Positions 49,486 to 58,127 of a DNA stretch of 64,000 nt are shown here, one piece after another (within the stretch, counting starts at the first letter, position 1; each line of letters opens with the position of its first letter). Both the position numbers and the translations under genes were made by a program. Origin of the DNA: CBDCGS01 sp965216915 (GTDB lineage: Bacteria; Pseudomonadota; Alphaproteobacteria; UBA828); assembly GCA_965216915.1 (NCBI GenBank), contig CBDCGS010000011.1:1240001-1304000 (forward strand), in the 5' to 3' direction. The notes under the pieces are model-generated. The model made no database searches. It was not told the origin of the DNA and was given only the letters and a program-made list of their open reading frames with translations.

Positions 49486-51660
49486 CTATTCCGCCATAAC
49501 CGGCGGGTTGTCCCGCCCCCAGATCATGCGCTCGCGGATAAAGGGCTGCGGGCGTTGCGGATTTGATGATTCGAACTCGCGGGCGATTCGATGACCATCG
49601 AAGATTGCGTCGCCGGTCAACCGCGGCGCGTAGCAATCGCCGGCCTGGTATATTCCGGCGATCCCCTCCTCGTCCCATTTGTCGCGCCGCTCCCATAGCG
49701 ACCGATAGAGCGCGTTGTTGGAAAGCCGCGCTGTCACCAAGACCACGGTGTCCGCCTCGAGCGTTTTCGTTTCGTTTCCGACGCGCCGCACCGGCTCGCC
49801 GGGCCGCGGTTCGGTCGTCCGCTTGTAGCCGTCGCGGGAGAGGCTAAAGAGCTTCACCTTCACGATGTTGCCGGTCTCGCATTCCTCCACCCAGCTGCCG
49901 CCATACTGTTCGATCCCCTTCTCGTGCATCATCCGATGGAGATTGGGGGCCTCGAGGGTGTATTCCATCAGCGGCGCTGCATCGCCGAACTGTGTGACGA
50001 TCGAGACCTGCTTGCCCTGATCGGCGAGCATTTCGGCCAGGCTGACGCCACTGAAGTAGCCGTCGGCGTCGAGGATGACGACGCGTTCGCCGACGTCCTT
50101 GCCGGCCATCACCTGCTCAGGCGTCGCGAAATGCGGCGCCGCGGCGTCGATCCCCGGAACGGGCGCCATCGTGATGTGGCTAAATCCGTCACCGGCCCAG
50201 CGGGACCCGGTGCAGAGCACCACCTTGTCGGCGCCGTAGGTCAATACGTCCTCTGCCTCGAGGCGGGAGTTCGTGTGCACCTCGACGTTCTTGAGGCCAT
50301 CCAGCTGGGCTTGGCGGTAGCTCGTGATGCGCCCCCACTCGGCCATACCGGGATAACGCATGACATCGCGGACATGCCCGCCGATTTCGCTCTCCGCCTC
50401 GCAGACATGAACGTCATAGCCGCGCTTGCCCAAGACCCTGGCGCATTCGGTCCCGGCAGGTCCCGCGCCAACGACGAGGACCGATCCGGCATCCTCGACT
50501 TGATCGAATTCCTCTGGGTGCCAGCCGCGACGATACTCCTCGTTTGCTACGGGATTTTGCGTGCAAACCAGCGGTGTTCCGCGTTCCCACCGTGAAATGC
50601 AAATGTTGCAGCCGATGCATTCGCGGATCTCGTCGGCCCGGCCCTCCTGGATCTTCCTGGGCAAGTACGGATCGGCGATCGAGGGGCGCGCGCCGCCGAT
50701 GATGTCGGCTTGCCCCGAGCTGATCACCTGGACCATGTCGTCGGGGCTGGTGAGCCGCCCAACATTGATCACCGGCACCTTGGCCACGCTCTTGACGTGC
50801 TTCGTAAACGGCGCTTGGTGATTCGACTTGTAGAAGCGCGAGGGGCCGGCATCCTCGCCCCATTCGCTGAATGTGGAGAGGTTCACATCCCATAGGTCCA
50901 CGAGCCCCCGTTCGGTGGCGAGCTCGATGAAGCCAATCCCGTCTTCTTCCGCCTGCACGCCGTCGGGCCCCATGATCTGGTCGATCGAGATCCGAACCGC
51001 GATGGCGCTTTCGTGGCCGACCGCTTCCTTCACCTTCTCGATCGTTTCGAGCCAAAAGCGCGCGCGGTTTTCGAAGGAGCCGCCATATTTGTCGGTCCGC
51101 TTGTTGTAGAAGCGCGACAGGAATTGAACCGGCAGGACACCGTGGGAACCGTAGACGTAAACGATGTCGAAGCCCGCCTGCACGGCGCGCTTCGCGGCTT
51201 CGACATACATATCTTGGAGCTCGATGATCTCGGCTTCGTCCGGCTCGTGCGAGTATGTGGCGATCGACCAATCCGATGTGGATTGCGTGGGGGAGGATGG
51301 TGCCGCGCGCGTATCGAGATTGGCGACGGCGGAGCCCATGTGCCAGAGCTCGACGCCGGCGAGCGCGTCCCATTTGTGTAGGCTGTCGCACATATGCCGG
51401 AGATTGACGATGTCGCCCTCGTCCCAGAGGCTGGCGAGCACGCTCGGCGAGGTGTCGGCTTCGTGGTCGATCGAGCATGCCTCGGTACAGACGCCACCCC
51501 AGCCGCCCTCGGCCTTCATGCCGCGAAACGCGGCCTGTGTGCCCGGCCGCTCGGAGCCGGCCCCATTGCAGTGCGGCACCTGATAGAAGCGGTTCTTCAT
51601 CGTCTTTGGGCCGAACCGAATGGGTTCGAAGAGGATGTCGTATTTCGGGTCTCGCGCCAC
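49486..51660 (-). CDS. TMADH-family FMN/[4Fe-4S] amine dehydrogenase, divergent pocket
   Basis: This 724-residue protein is colinear with the trimethylamine dehydrogenase at 41527–43716: MARDPKYDILFEP, YQVPHCNGAG (flavin-linking Cys), SEWGEDAGPSRFY, ECIGCNICISRWERG and VLVVGAGPAGTECARVLGKR. Two substrate-pocket residues differ: CTEACS replaces the Tyr by Ala and VLASLW replaces the Ser by Leu, whereas three pocket Trp positions are kept. It probably oxidises a different or larger N-methyl amine. The start is GTG with GGGAGATGAG upstream. It is divergent from the MOSC gene. Confidence 0.88.
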   Translation of the reverse strand: MARDPKYDILFEPIRFGPKTMKNRFYQVPHCNGAGSERPGTQAAFRGMKAEGGWGGVCTEACSIDHEADTSPSVLASLWDEGDIVNLRHMCDSLHKWDALAGVELWHMGSAVANLDTRAAPSSPTQSTSDWSIATYSHEPDEAEIIELQDMYVEAAKRAVQAGFDIVYVYGSHGVLPVQFLSRFYNKRTDKYGGSFENRARFWLETIEKVKEAVGHESAIAVRISIDQIMGPDGVQAEEDGIGFIELATERGLVDLWDVNLSTFSEWGEDAGPSRFYKSNHQAPFTKHVKSVAKVPVINVGRLTSPDDMVQVISSGQADIIGGARPSIADPYLPRKIQEGRADEIRECIGCNICISRWERGTPLVCTQNPVANEEYRRGWHPEEFDQVEDAGSVLVVGAGPAGTECARVLGKRGYDVHVCEAESEIGGHVRDVMRYPGMAEWGRITSYRQAQLDGLKNVEVHTNSRLEAEDVLTYGADKVVLCTGSRWAGDGFSHITMAPVPGIDAAAPHFATPEQVMAGKDVGERVVILDADGYFSGVSLAEMLADQGKQVSIVTQFGDAAPLMEYTLEAPNLHRMMHEKGIEQYGGSWVEECETGNIVKVKLFSLSRDGYKRTTEPRPGEPVRRVGNETKTLEADTVVLVTARLSNNALYRSLWERRDKWDEEGIAGIYQAGDCYAPRLTGDAIFDGHRIAREFESSNPQRPQPFIRERMIWGRDNPPVMAE

Positions 51661-52015
51661 AGCTCATCTCCCTTTGGTAACCGATCGACGATCTACAGGG
51701 CCGTCGTCGTGCACACACAAAGATTACGCCGCTGATTGTCGCCGAACAAGATCGAGCAGAGTTCCGACGACCGAGGATTAGATGACAATGGGACTGAGGA
51801 AGCGCGCCCGACCCACCTGCGCGGCGACCACTCCTTCCCGGGCGGAGGGCGACAGGCAGGCGCGTATTTTGTACAACGGACGACGCTGCGTCGCGGGATG
51901 CGGCTGGCTTGGCAATCCCGAAATGATCGGGTTCGCGCCAGCCGGCCGGTCGCGGCTTCGGGCTGATCGCCGGATGGTTCGTCCGCACGGTCGTTTTGCG
52001 AGAAAGGGTTCCGGA
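51661..52015. other. Divergent intergenic region between TMADH-like gene 2 and MOSC gene
   Basis: These 355 bp hold no gene that I can support. The MOSC frame is open further upstream but reads as Arg-rich, non-conserved sequence. A short inverted repeat CCCGA/TCGGG lies at 51917–51931. Promoters for both flanking units should be here, but no clear hexamer pair is visible. Confidence 0.4.
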
Positions 52016-52807
52016 ATGAGCGTGATCGCAAGGGTCGAAAGCCTCTGGAGGTATCCCGTGAAGAGTATGCGGGGGGAGGAGCTCGAGGAGGCGTATGTCG
52101 GCTTCGCAGGCGTCTACGGCGACCGGCTCTATGCCTTTGAGAGTGCCGCGAGCCCCGAGGGCTTTCCCTATCTCACGGGCCGCGAGAAGGAGCAGATGCT
52201 CTTGTATCGGCCGCGCTTTCGCCACGGCGCAAAGGCGGCGAAGCCGCTGAACTGGCCGGCTGCGGAAAAGCTCGAGCCGGGCATCACCGCGGTTTACGCC
52301 GACGCGGATGGCTTTGCCGTCGACATCGAAACACCCGACGGTGAGGTTTTCGCGATCGACGATCCCGCGCTGATCCGGAAGCTCGGCGAGGGCATCGAGG
52401 CCAAGCACGTGCTCACGCTGCTGCGCTCGGACCGCGCGTTCACCGACTGTCGCCCAGTGTCGCTGTTTTCCGTTCAGTCTGCACGCCAGCTCAGCGAGGA
52501 AGTCGGGATGACCGTCGACAAGCGGCGCTTCCGTGCGAACTTCTACGTCGATCTCGCGTCAGACGTCGGCTTCGGCGAGGATTCGATGATCGGCAAAACG
52601 CTGCGCATTGGATCCAGGGTGGAGATGACGATTCTCGAGCGCGATCCGCGCTGCAAGATGATCACGCTCGATCCCGATACCGCCGAGGCGAGCCCCGAGG
52701 TGCTGCGCAAGGTGACCAAGGCGCACGAGGGCATGGCCGGGATCTATGGCGCGGTCCTGGTGGAGGGTATGGTCCGGCACGGCGACGAAATCGTCGTTGT
52801 GCGCTAA
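52016..52807 (+). CDS. MOSC-domain protein
   Basis: This 263-residue protein starts with the MOSC N-terminal beta-barrel motif VESLWRYPVKSMRGEELEEA and has the C-terminal MOSC core with RRFRANFYVD and the conserved Cys in ERDPRCKMITLDPDTAEASP. MOSC proteins bind molybdenum cofactor or act as mARC-like reductases, some on N-hydroxylated amines; others of this type are of unknown function. It is followed 74 bp later by the DgcB–EtfB fusion in the same direction. Confidence 0.87.
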   Translation: MSVIARVESLWRYPVKSMRGEELEEAYVGFAGVYGDRLYAFESAASPEGFPYLTGREKEQMLLYRPRFRHGAKAAKPLNWPAAEKLEPGITAVYADADGFAVDIETPDGEVFAIDDPALIRKLGEGIEAKHVLTLLRSDRAFTDCRPVSLFSVQSARQLSEEVGMTVDKRRFRANFYVDLASDVGFGEDSMIGKTLRIGSRVEMTILERDPRCKMITLDPDTAEASPEVLRKVTKAHEGMAGIYGAVLVEGMVRHGDEIVVVR

Positions 52808-52881
52808 TCCAAGCCTCCCGGTTGCATCCTTTTGCGGCGGCCGGGGCGATGAGGCGGGAGAGCTGAGAGCCAGGTGATCTA

Positions 52882-55800
52882 GTGGAGACCCGCGAGCTTT
52901 TCTGGGAGATCACCCCGTTTGCCTACGCGCTTTTCTTCGCCGTCGCCGGCAGCGCGATGGCCATCTGTGCGGCGGGCATCGCTCGCCATGTCATCAAATA
53001 CACGCGCGCCCGCAAGAGCCCCGTCCCGATCCGGCCGTGGCGCGGCCTTTGGCGCATGGCGGTGGACGTCGCCACCCAGCGCACCGTCGGGCGGCGCGAT
53101 CACGCCGCGGGCCATGCCCACAGCCCGATCCTCTACGGCTTTCTCGTGCTGTTGGCGGCGACCAGCATCATCACGATCGAGTACGACATTTCCGAACCGC
53201 TGTGGGGCTTCACGTTCTGGCACGGTGGTTTCTATCTCGCCTTCAGCCTGATCGCCGATCTGGCAGGATTGGGCCTGGTCGGCGGCGTTCTTTACATGAT
53301 GTGGCGCCGCTGGCGTGTGCGACCGGCCAAGCTCGCTTATCTCCGCGCCTATCGCGACGAAACGACGCTTCGGCCCGACGCGCGGGCGTGGCGTCTCGAT
53401 GACGCGCTCTTCCTTTGGGCGCTGCTTCTCATCGGGTTGACCGGATTTCTCCAAGAGGGTGTGCGCCTCGCGCTGGATCAGCCCTCATGGGGGCCGTGGT
53501 CTCCGGTCGGCTGGGTGTTCGCGCAGATATTCCTCGGCCTCGGCATGGACGAAGCCACGGCCGCCGCGATCCGGCGCGCCAATTGGTGGGTCCATGGCGT
53601 TGCCGCCCTCGCCTTCATTGCCGCGATCCCGTGGACCAAGGCGAAGCATATGGTCGCGGTGCTCGGCTCTCTCTCGACACGGGATCAAAAGGCCCTGCGT
53701 CGGTTGCCGCGGGTGCGCGAGGGCAGTGCAGAGAGCGGCGAGAGCGGCGTCGGGATCAGCGCGATCGATCAATTCTCGTGGAAGGACCTCCTCAATTTTG
53801 ACGCGTGCACGAAATGCGGTCGCTGTCACGAGGCCTGCCCCGCCGCGAACACGGGGGCACCGCTGAGCCCGCGCGATTTGATTCTCGATCTGCGGGCCCA
53901 CGCCGAGCGCACCCAGGCCCGCGGGCGCGCGGGCGCGCCAAGTTTGATTGGCGATGTGATCCAATCGGAGACGCTCTGGGCATGCCGTTCCTGCGGGGCT
54001 TGCATGGAGATCTGCCCGGTGGGCATCGAGCATCCGCCGATGATCGTCCAGATGCGCCGCCAGCTCGTCGAGGATGGCGAGATGGAGACGCAGCTCCGCG
54101 ACACGCTCGATGCCATCGCCAATCGTGGCAACAGCTTTGGCGACAGCACCCGCGCAAGGCCGGCTTGGACCAGGGCGCTCGAGTTCCCGGTCAAGGATAT
54201 CCGCGAGGAGCCGGCCGAGCATTTGTGGTTCGTCGGCGACTACGCGTCGTACGACCCGCGCAACCAAACGGTCTCGCAAACCGTCGCGCGCATTTTTCGC
54301 GCCGCCGGGCTCGACTTCGGCCTCCTCCACGAGGCTGAGCGCAACGCCGGCAACGATGTAAGGCGCGTCGGAGAGGAAGGTCTCTTCGAGACCCTCGCCG
54401 AGCATAATCTCTCGCGGATGGCTGCGGCGAAACGCTTCGAGAGCATCGTCACGACCGATCCGCATAGCTACAACACGATCCGCAACGAATATCCCGATTT
54501 CGGCGAGGTCGCGACCATCCGGCATTACACGAGCGTGCTCGCCGAGCTGCTCGAGGCCGGACGCCTCAAGGTTGTGAAGCCGCTCGGCCTGCGGGTCACG
54601 CTGCACGATCCCTGCCATCTCGGACGGCTCAACGGCAACTATGACGAGCCGCGCCACGTGCTCGAGCTGATCGGCTGCGAGCTTGTCGACATGCCGCGCT
54701 GCCGCGACAATTCCTTCTGCTGCGGCGCCGGGGGTGGACGGATTTGGATGCCGGACCCGGTCGGCAAGGAAAAACCCTCAGAGAACCGGATGCACGAAGC
54801 CGCCGCACTCGGTAATCTCGACGCCTTCGTGGTGTGCTGCCCAAAGGACATGACGATGTTCGAAGATGCGCGAAAGACCGGCGGTCACGAAGGCGACTTC
54901 GTCGTCCAGGATCTCGCGGAGCTGGTTGCGGAAGCGATCGACCTGAAGAATCTCGACCTGCGCGAGCTGCCGGCCCTGGTCGATCGCATCACCGACGTCG
55001 CCGCCGCGCGCATCGCCGATGCGGTGGCCGACCGCCTCGCGTCGGTGGTTGCCGAGAAGGTGCTCGCGGAGCTTTCCGAACGCGCGCCTGCTTTGCCGTC
55101 GCAGGCCGCGCCCGCGCCGTCGGCGCCCGCGTCGCCGGAGGAGGGCGCTGCGCCGGCGCCGCAGGACGCGCCGAGCGCCGCCTGGAGCGTCAGCCCCGTG
55201 AATGCGGCCGTTCTGCCGCCCTACGAGGTGCCGCCGAAGGACGGCCCGCGGGTGCTCGTTGCCGTCAAGCAGGTCGGCGAGCTGAGCTCGGATTTCACGC
55301 TGGCCGACGATGCGACCGCCATCCCGGACGAGCTCCTCGAATATGAACTGAACGAATGGGACGACGCAGCGCTCGAGGAGGCCCTGCTTCTAACCGAGCG
55401 ACTTGGCGCCGGCGAGGTCGTCGCGGTCACGATCGGGCCCGAGGGCGCGGAAGAGACGCTCCGCCGGGTTCTCGCCAAGGGCGCGCACAGGGGGGTCCGC
55501 GTCTGGGATGACAGCCTGCAGGCGGCGGACGCTGTGACGATCGCGCGCGCGCTCGCCGGCGTCGTCCAGCAAGAGATGCCGGACTTGATCCTCACGGGGG
55601 CGCAGTCGGCTGATCTTGGTCAAGGCGCCACCGGCTCCGCATTGGCGCGGATCCTCGATCTGCCGCATGCGGCGGTCGTTCTCGGCATCGATTGGGACGG
55701 CGGCAACGCCGCGACCGTCACCCGCGAGCTGGAGGGTGGCGTACGCCACCAGATCGCCGTTCCCGCACCGGCCCTGTTGACCGTGCAGACCGGCGGCAAC

Positions 55801-56019
55801 ACGCCGCGCTACGCGACGATGCGCATGATCAAGCAGGCCAAGAAAAAGCCGATCGCAGTGGTGGACGGGAGCGCGGTCGGGCTCGATCAGGCGGCGGCGG
55901 TGGTGCGGCGTATCTACGAGCCGCCGCGGACTGGGCGCGCCGAAATGATCGAGGGCGACGCCGCGGCCATTGCCAAGGCGATCGCCGGGATCGTCCGCGA
56001 GAAGCGGGGAGGTGCGTGA
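52882..56019 (+). CDS. Fusion: DgcB-like membrane Fe–S/haem oxidoreductase + ETF beta subunit
   Basis: One uninterrupted 1045-residue frame. Residues 1–~260 form a NarI/DgcB-like membrane part with about five helices and several His (H36, H78, H80, H114, H238). Two [4Fe-4S] motifs follow: CTKCGRCHEACP (309–320) and CRSCGACMEICP (368–379). The ~440–690 part is a CCG domain with HDPCHLGR (C578), SFCCGAGGG (C613, C614) and VCCPKD (C652, C653). A Pro/Ala linker (~735–785) leads to an ETF-beta domain (~788–1045: RVLVAVKQVGELS, ILTGAQSADLGQGATGSALA). ETF alpha follows at once. Role inferred: takes electrons from ETF-linked amine dehydrogenases and reduces quinone. The start is GTG. Confidence 0.88.
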   Translation: METRELFWEITPFAYALFFAVAGSAMAICAAGIARHVIKYTRARKSPVPIRPWRGLWRMAVDVATQRTVGRRDHAAGHAHSPILYGFLVLLAATSIITIEYDISEPLWGFTFWHGGFYLAFSLIADLAGLGLVGGVLYMMWRRWRVRPAKLAYLRAYRDETTLRPDARAWRLDDALFLWALLLIGLTGFLQEGVRLALDQPSWGPWSPVGWVFAQIFLGLGMDEATAAAIRRANWWVHGVAALAFIAAIPWTKAKHMVAVLGSLSTRDQKALRRLPRVREGSAESGESGVGISAIDQFSWKDLLNFDACTKCGRCHEACPAANTGAPLSPRDLILDLRAHAERTQARGRAGAPSLIGDVIQSETLWACRSCGACMEICPVGIEHPPMIVQMRRQLVEDGEMETQLRDTLDAIANRGNSFGDSTRARPAWTRALEFPVKDIREEPAEHLWFVGDYASYDPRNQTVSQTVARIFRAAGLDFGLLHEAERNAGNDVRRVGEEGLFETLAEHNLSRMAAAKRFESIVTTDPHSYNTIRNEYPDFGEVATIRHYTSVLAELLEAGRLKVVKPLGLRVTLHDPCHLGRLNGNYDEPRHVLELIGCELVDMPRCRDNSFCCGAGGGRIWMPDPVGKEKPSENRMHEAAALGNLDAFVVCCPKDMTMFEDARKTGGHEGDFVVQDLAELVAEAIDLKNLDLRELPALVDRITDVAAARIADAVADRLASVVAEKVLAELSERAPALPSQAAPAPSAPASPEEGAAPAPQDAPSAAWSVSPVNAAVLPPYEVPPKDGPRVLVAVKQVGELSSDFTLADDATAIPDELLEYELNEWDDAALEEALLLTERLGAGEVVAVTIGPEGAEETLRRVLAKGAHRGVRVWDDSLQAADAVTIARALAGVVQQEMPDLILTGAQSADLGQGATGSALARILDLPHAAVVLGIDWDGGNAATVTRELEGGVRHQIAVPAPALLTVQTGGNTPRYATMRMIKQAKKKPIAVVDGSAVGLDQAAAVVRRIYEPPRTGRAEMIEGDAAAIAKAIAGIVREKRGGA

Positions 56020-56984
56020 TGGCGGGTATTCTCGTCGTTGCCGAGCATTTCGACGGCGCGCTCCGCGACGTCAGCGTCGAATCGATCGGCGCCGCGCTCC
56101 CGGTCAAGGATGCGCTCGGCGGCCCACTCGTGTTCGCGGTGATCGGCGCGGAGACGGACCAGCTCACGGAGGCCGCCAATCTTCAAGGCGTGGACGAGAT
56201 CGTGACGATCGCGCACCCCACGCCGCACTTCGATTCCGCGCTTTACGAAGAGGCCGTCTGCGCCCTGATTGCGGCGCGCGAGCCTCGCCTCGTGCTGATC
56301 GGCCACACCGCAAGCGGGATGGCCTACGGCCCCGCCGTCGCCGCGCGCACCGGGAGCGGCTTCGCTGCCGACGTGTTCGGCCTCTCGGCGGAGGGTGGCG
56401 AAATCGTCGCGACGCGGGGCGGCTATGGCGGCAAGGTGAACATCGATCTCGGCTTTCCGGGCAAATCCGTCGTTACCTTGATGCTGCGGGGCGCGACCTT
56501 CAAGGCGCCGGATGCGGCCGGCACGGCCCAGATCGTGCCGTTTGCCGTTGAGCTGACGGACGTGGCCGGTGTGAGCGACCATGTCGATTACCTGCCGGCG
56601 CCCCCGGCCGACGTGGACATCGGGCGGGCCGAGTTCATCATGTCGGTCGGACGCGCCGTGCAGGAAGAGAAGAACCTGCCGCGCTTCGCCGAGCTCGCCG
56701 AGCGTATCGGCGCGACCCTCGGCTGCTCGCGTCCGGTCGCCGATTCGGGGTGGCTGCCCAAGGCGCACCAGGTCGGGCAATCGGGCACGATCGCGGCTAG
56801 CTGCAAGCTCTATCTGGCGCTCGGCATTTCGGGTGCAGTGCAGCATCTCGCCGGGATGAAGCATGTCGATACGATCATTGCCGTGAACACCGATCCGGAA
56901 GCGCCGATCTTCAACGTTGCCCATCACGGCGCATGCGTGGATATCTTCGAGCTCGCCGACGCGCTCGAGCAGGAGTTCAACTGA
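56019..56984 (+). CDS. etfA: Electron transfer flavoprotein alpha subunit
   Basis: This 321-residue FAD-binding subunit starts MAGILVVAEHFDGALRDVSV and has the C-terminal FAD domain with SRPVADSGWLPKAHQVGQSG, LYLALGISGAVQHLAGM and IIAVNTDPEAPIFNVAHHGA. It partners with the ETF beta domain fused to the preceding gene; the ATG shares one base with its TGA (TGATG), so 1:1 synthesis is expected. TMADH-type enzymes use ETF as acceptor. No separate etfB gene is in the window. Confidence 0.94.
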   Translation: MAGILVVAEHFDGALRDVSVESIGAALPVKDALGGPLVFAVIGAETDQLTEAANLQGVDEIVTIAHPTPHFDSALYEEAVCALIAAREPRLVLIGHTASGMAYGPAVAARTGSGFAADVFGLSAEGGEIVATRGGYGGKVNIDLGFPGKSVVTLMLRGATFKAPDAAGTAQIVPFAVELTDVAGVSDHVDYLPAPPADVDIGRAEFIMSVGRAVQEEKNLPRFAELAERIGATLGCSRPVADSGWLPKAHQVGQSGTIAASCKLYLALGISGAVQHLAGMKHVDTIIAVNTDPEAPIFNVAHHGACVDIFELADALEQEFN

Positions 56985-57001
56985 CGACGGGGAGAAACCC
57001 G

Positions 57002-58099
57002 ATGAGCGAACGGACATCGGCCTTGGCCGCCCACCACCGGGCCTTGGGGTCCAACCTCGAGGACTGGAATGGCATGGGCGCGCCTTGGACCTACAACAGC
57101 GATCCTTGCGACGAGCACGACACCATTCGCGAGAAGGCCGGGCTGTTCGACGTCTCGGGTCTCAAGAAGGTGCATCTGCGCGGGCGCGACGCGCTCGCGG
57201 TTGCCGACCACGTGATCACCCGCGACATGACCAAGATCCCGCTCGGCCGTTCCGCCTACGGGCCCATGCTCAACGACGATGGCGGCATCTGCGACGACGC
57301 GATCATCTTTCACCGCGCCGAGAATGACTACCTGGTGGTTCATGGCGCCGGTGCCGGGATGGAGCGGCTCCGGGAAAGCGCGGACGGCCGCGATGCCACG
57401 CTCGAATTCGACGACAATCTGCACGACATCTCGCTTCAAGGGCCGATCGCGGTGGATTTCCTCAACGAGCACACGCCAATCGATCTGCCCGCGGTGCGCT
57501 ACTTTCACCAAGTCGACACCACGCTCTTCGGCCGTCCGGTTCTCATCTCGCGCACGGGCTACTCGGGCGAGCGCGGCTACGAGATCTTCGCCACGGCCGC
57601 GGATATCGTGCCCATTTGGGAGGAGATCGTCGAGCGAGGCAAAGGCGTCGGCATCACCCCGTGCTCTTTCATGGCCCTCGACAAGATTCGGGTCGAGGCA
57701 GCGCTCCTGTTCTACCCCTACGACATGACCGAGGCGCACACACCGTGGGAGGTCACGTTGGGTTGGTCGGTGTCGCGCAAGAAAGGCGATTTCCGAGGCA
57801 AGGACGCGGTTCTGGCGCGCGAAGGCAAGGAGAAGGTGCTGATGATCGGCATCATCGCCGATCACGAGGACATCGTGGATGCGGGTGCCACCCTCCACCT
57901 GGGCGGCCGCGAGGTGGGCGTCGTGAACAGCCCGGCCTACTCGCACCGCATGAAGAAGTCGCTCGCGCTCTGCCACGTCGAGCCCTCGGCGGCCGCCGAC
58001 GGCACGCGGCTCGACCTAAAGGGCGAGACCGTGAGCTGCACCGCGACGGTCTCGCGGATTCCGTTCTACGATCCGGAGAAGACCCGACCGCACGCCTGA
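57002..58099 (+). CDS. GcvT/aminomethyltransferase-family protein, paralogue 2
   Basis: This 365-residue folate-dependent protein is homologous throughout to the product of 38562–39662: KAGLFDVSGLKKVHLRGRDA, NDDGGICDDAIIFHRAEND (catalytic Asp), ISRTGYSGERGYEIFATAAD and DFRGKDAVLAREGKEKVLMI. It begins 17 bp after etfA, so it is co-transcribed with the electron-transfer module. Expected role: transfer of the methyl-derived carbon of an N-methyl amine to tetrahydrofolate. It converges on the phytanoyl-CoA dioxygenase-like gene. Confidence 0.88.
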   Translation: MSERTSALAAHHRALGSNLEDWNGMGAPWTYNSDPCDEHDTIREKAGLFDVSGLKKVHLRGRDALAVADHVITRDMTKIPLGRSAYGPMLNDDGGICDDAIIFHRAENDYLVVHGAGAGMERLRESADGRDATLEFDDNLHDISLQGPIAVDFLNEHTPIDLPAVRYFHQVDTTLFGRPVLISRTGYSGERGYEIFATAADIVPIWEEIVERGKGVGITPCSFMALDKIRVEAALLFYPYDMTEAHTPWEVTLGWSVSRKKGDFRGKDAVLAREGKEKVLMIGIIADHEDIVDAGATLHLGGREVGVVNSPAYSHRMKKSLALCHVEPSAAADGTRLDLKGETVSCTATVSRIPFYDPEKTRPHA

Positions 58100-58127
58100 G
58101 GGTCTGGGCGCTGACCGAGCCGCGGCG

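Noticed and set aside
50414..52408. 664-codon minus-strand frame across TMADH-like gene 2 and the MOSC gene
   Set aside because: It overlaps two well-supported genes in other frames and has no domain signature.
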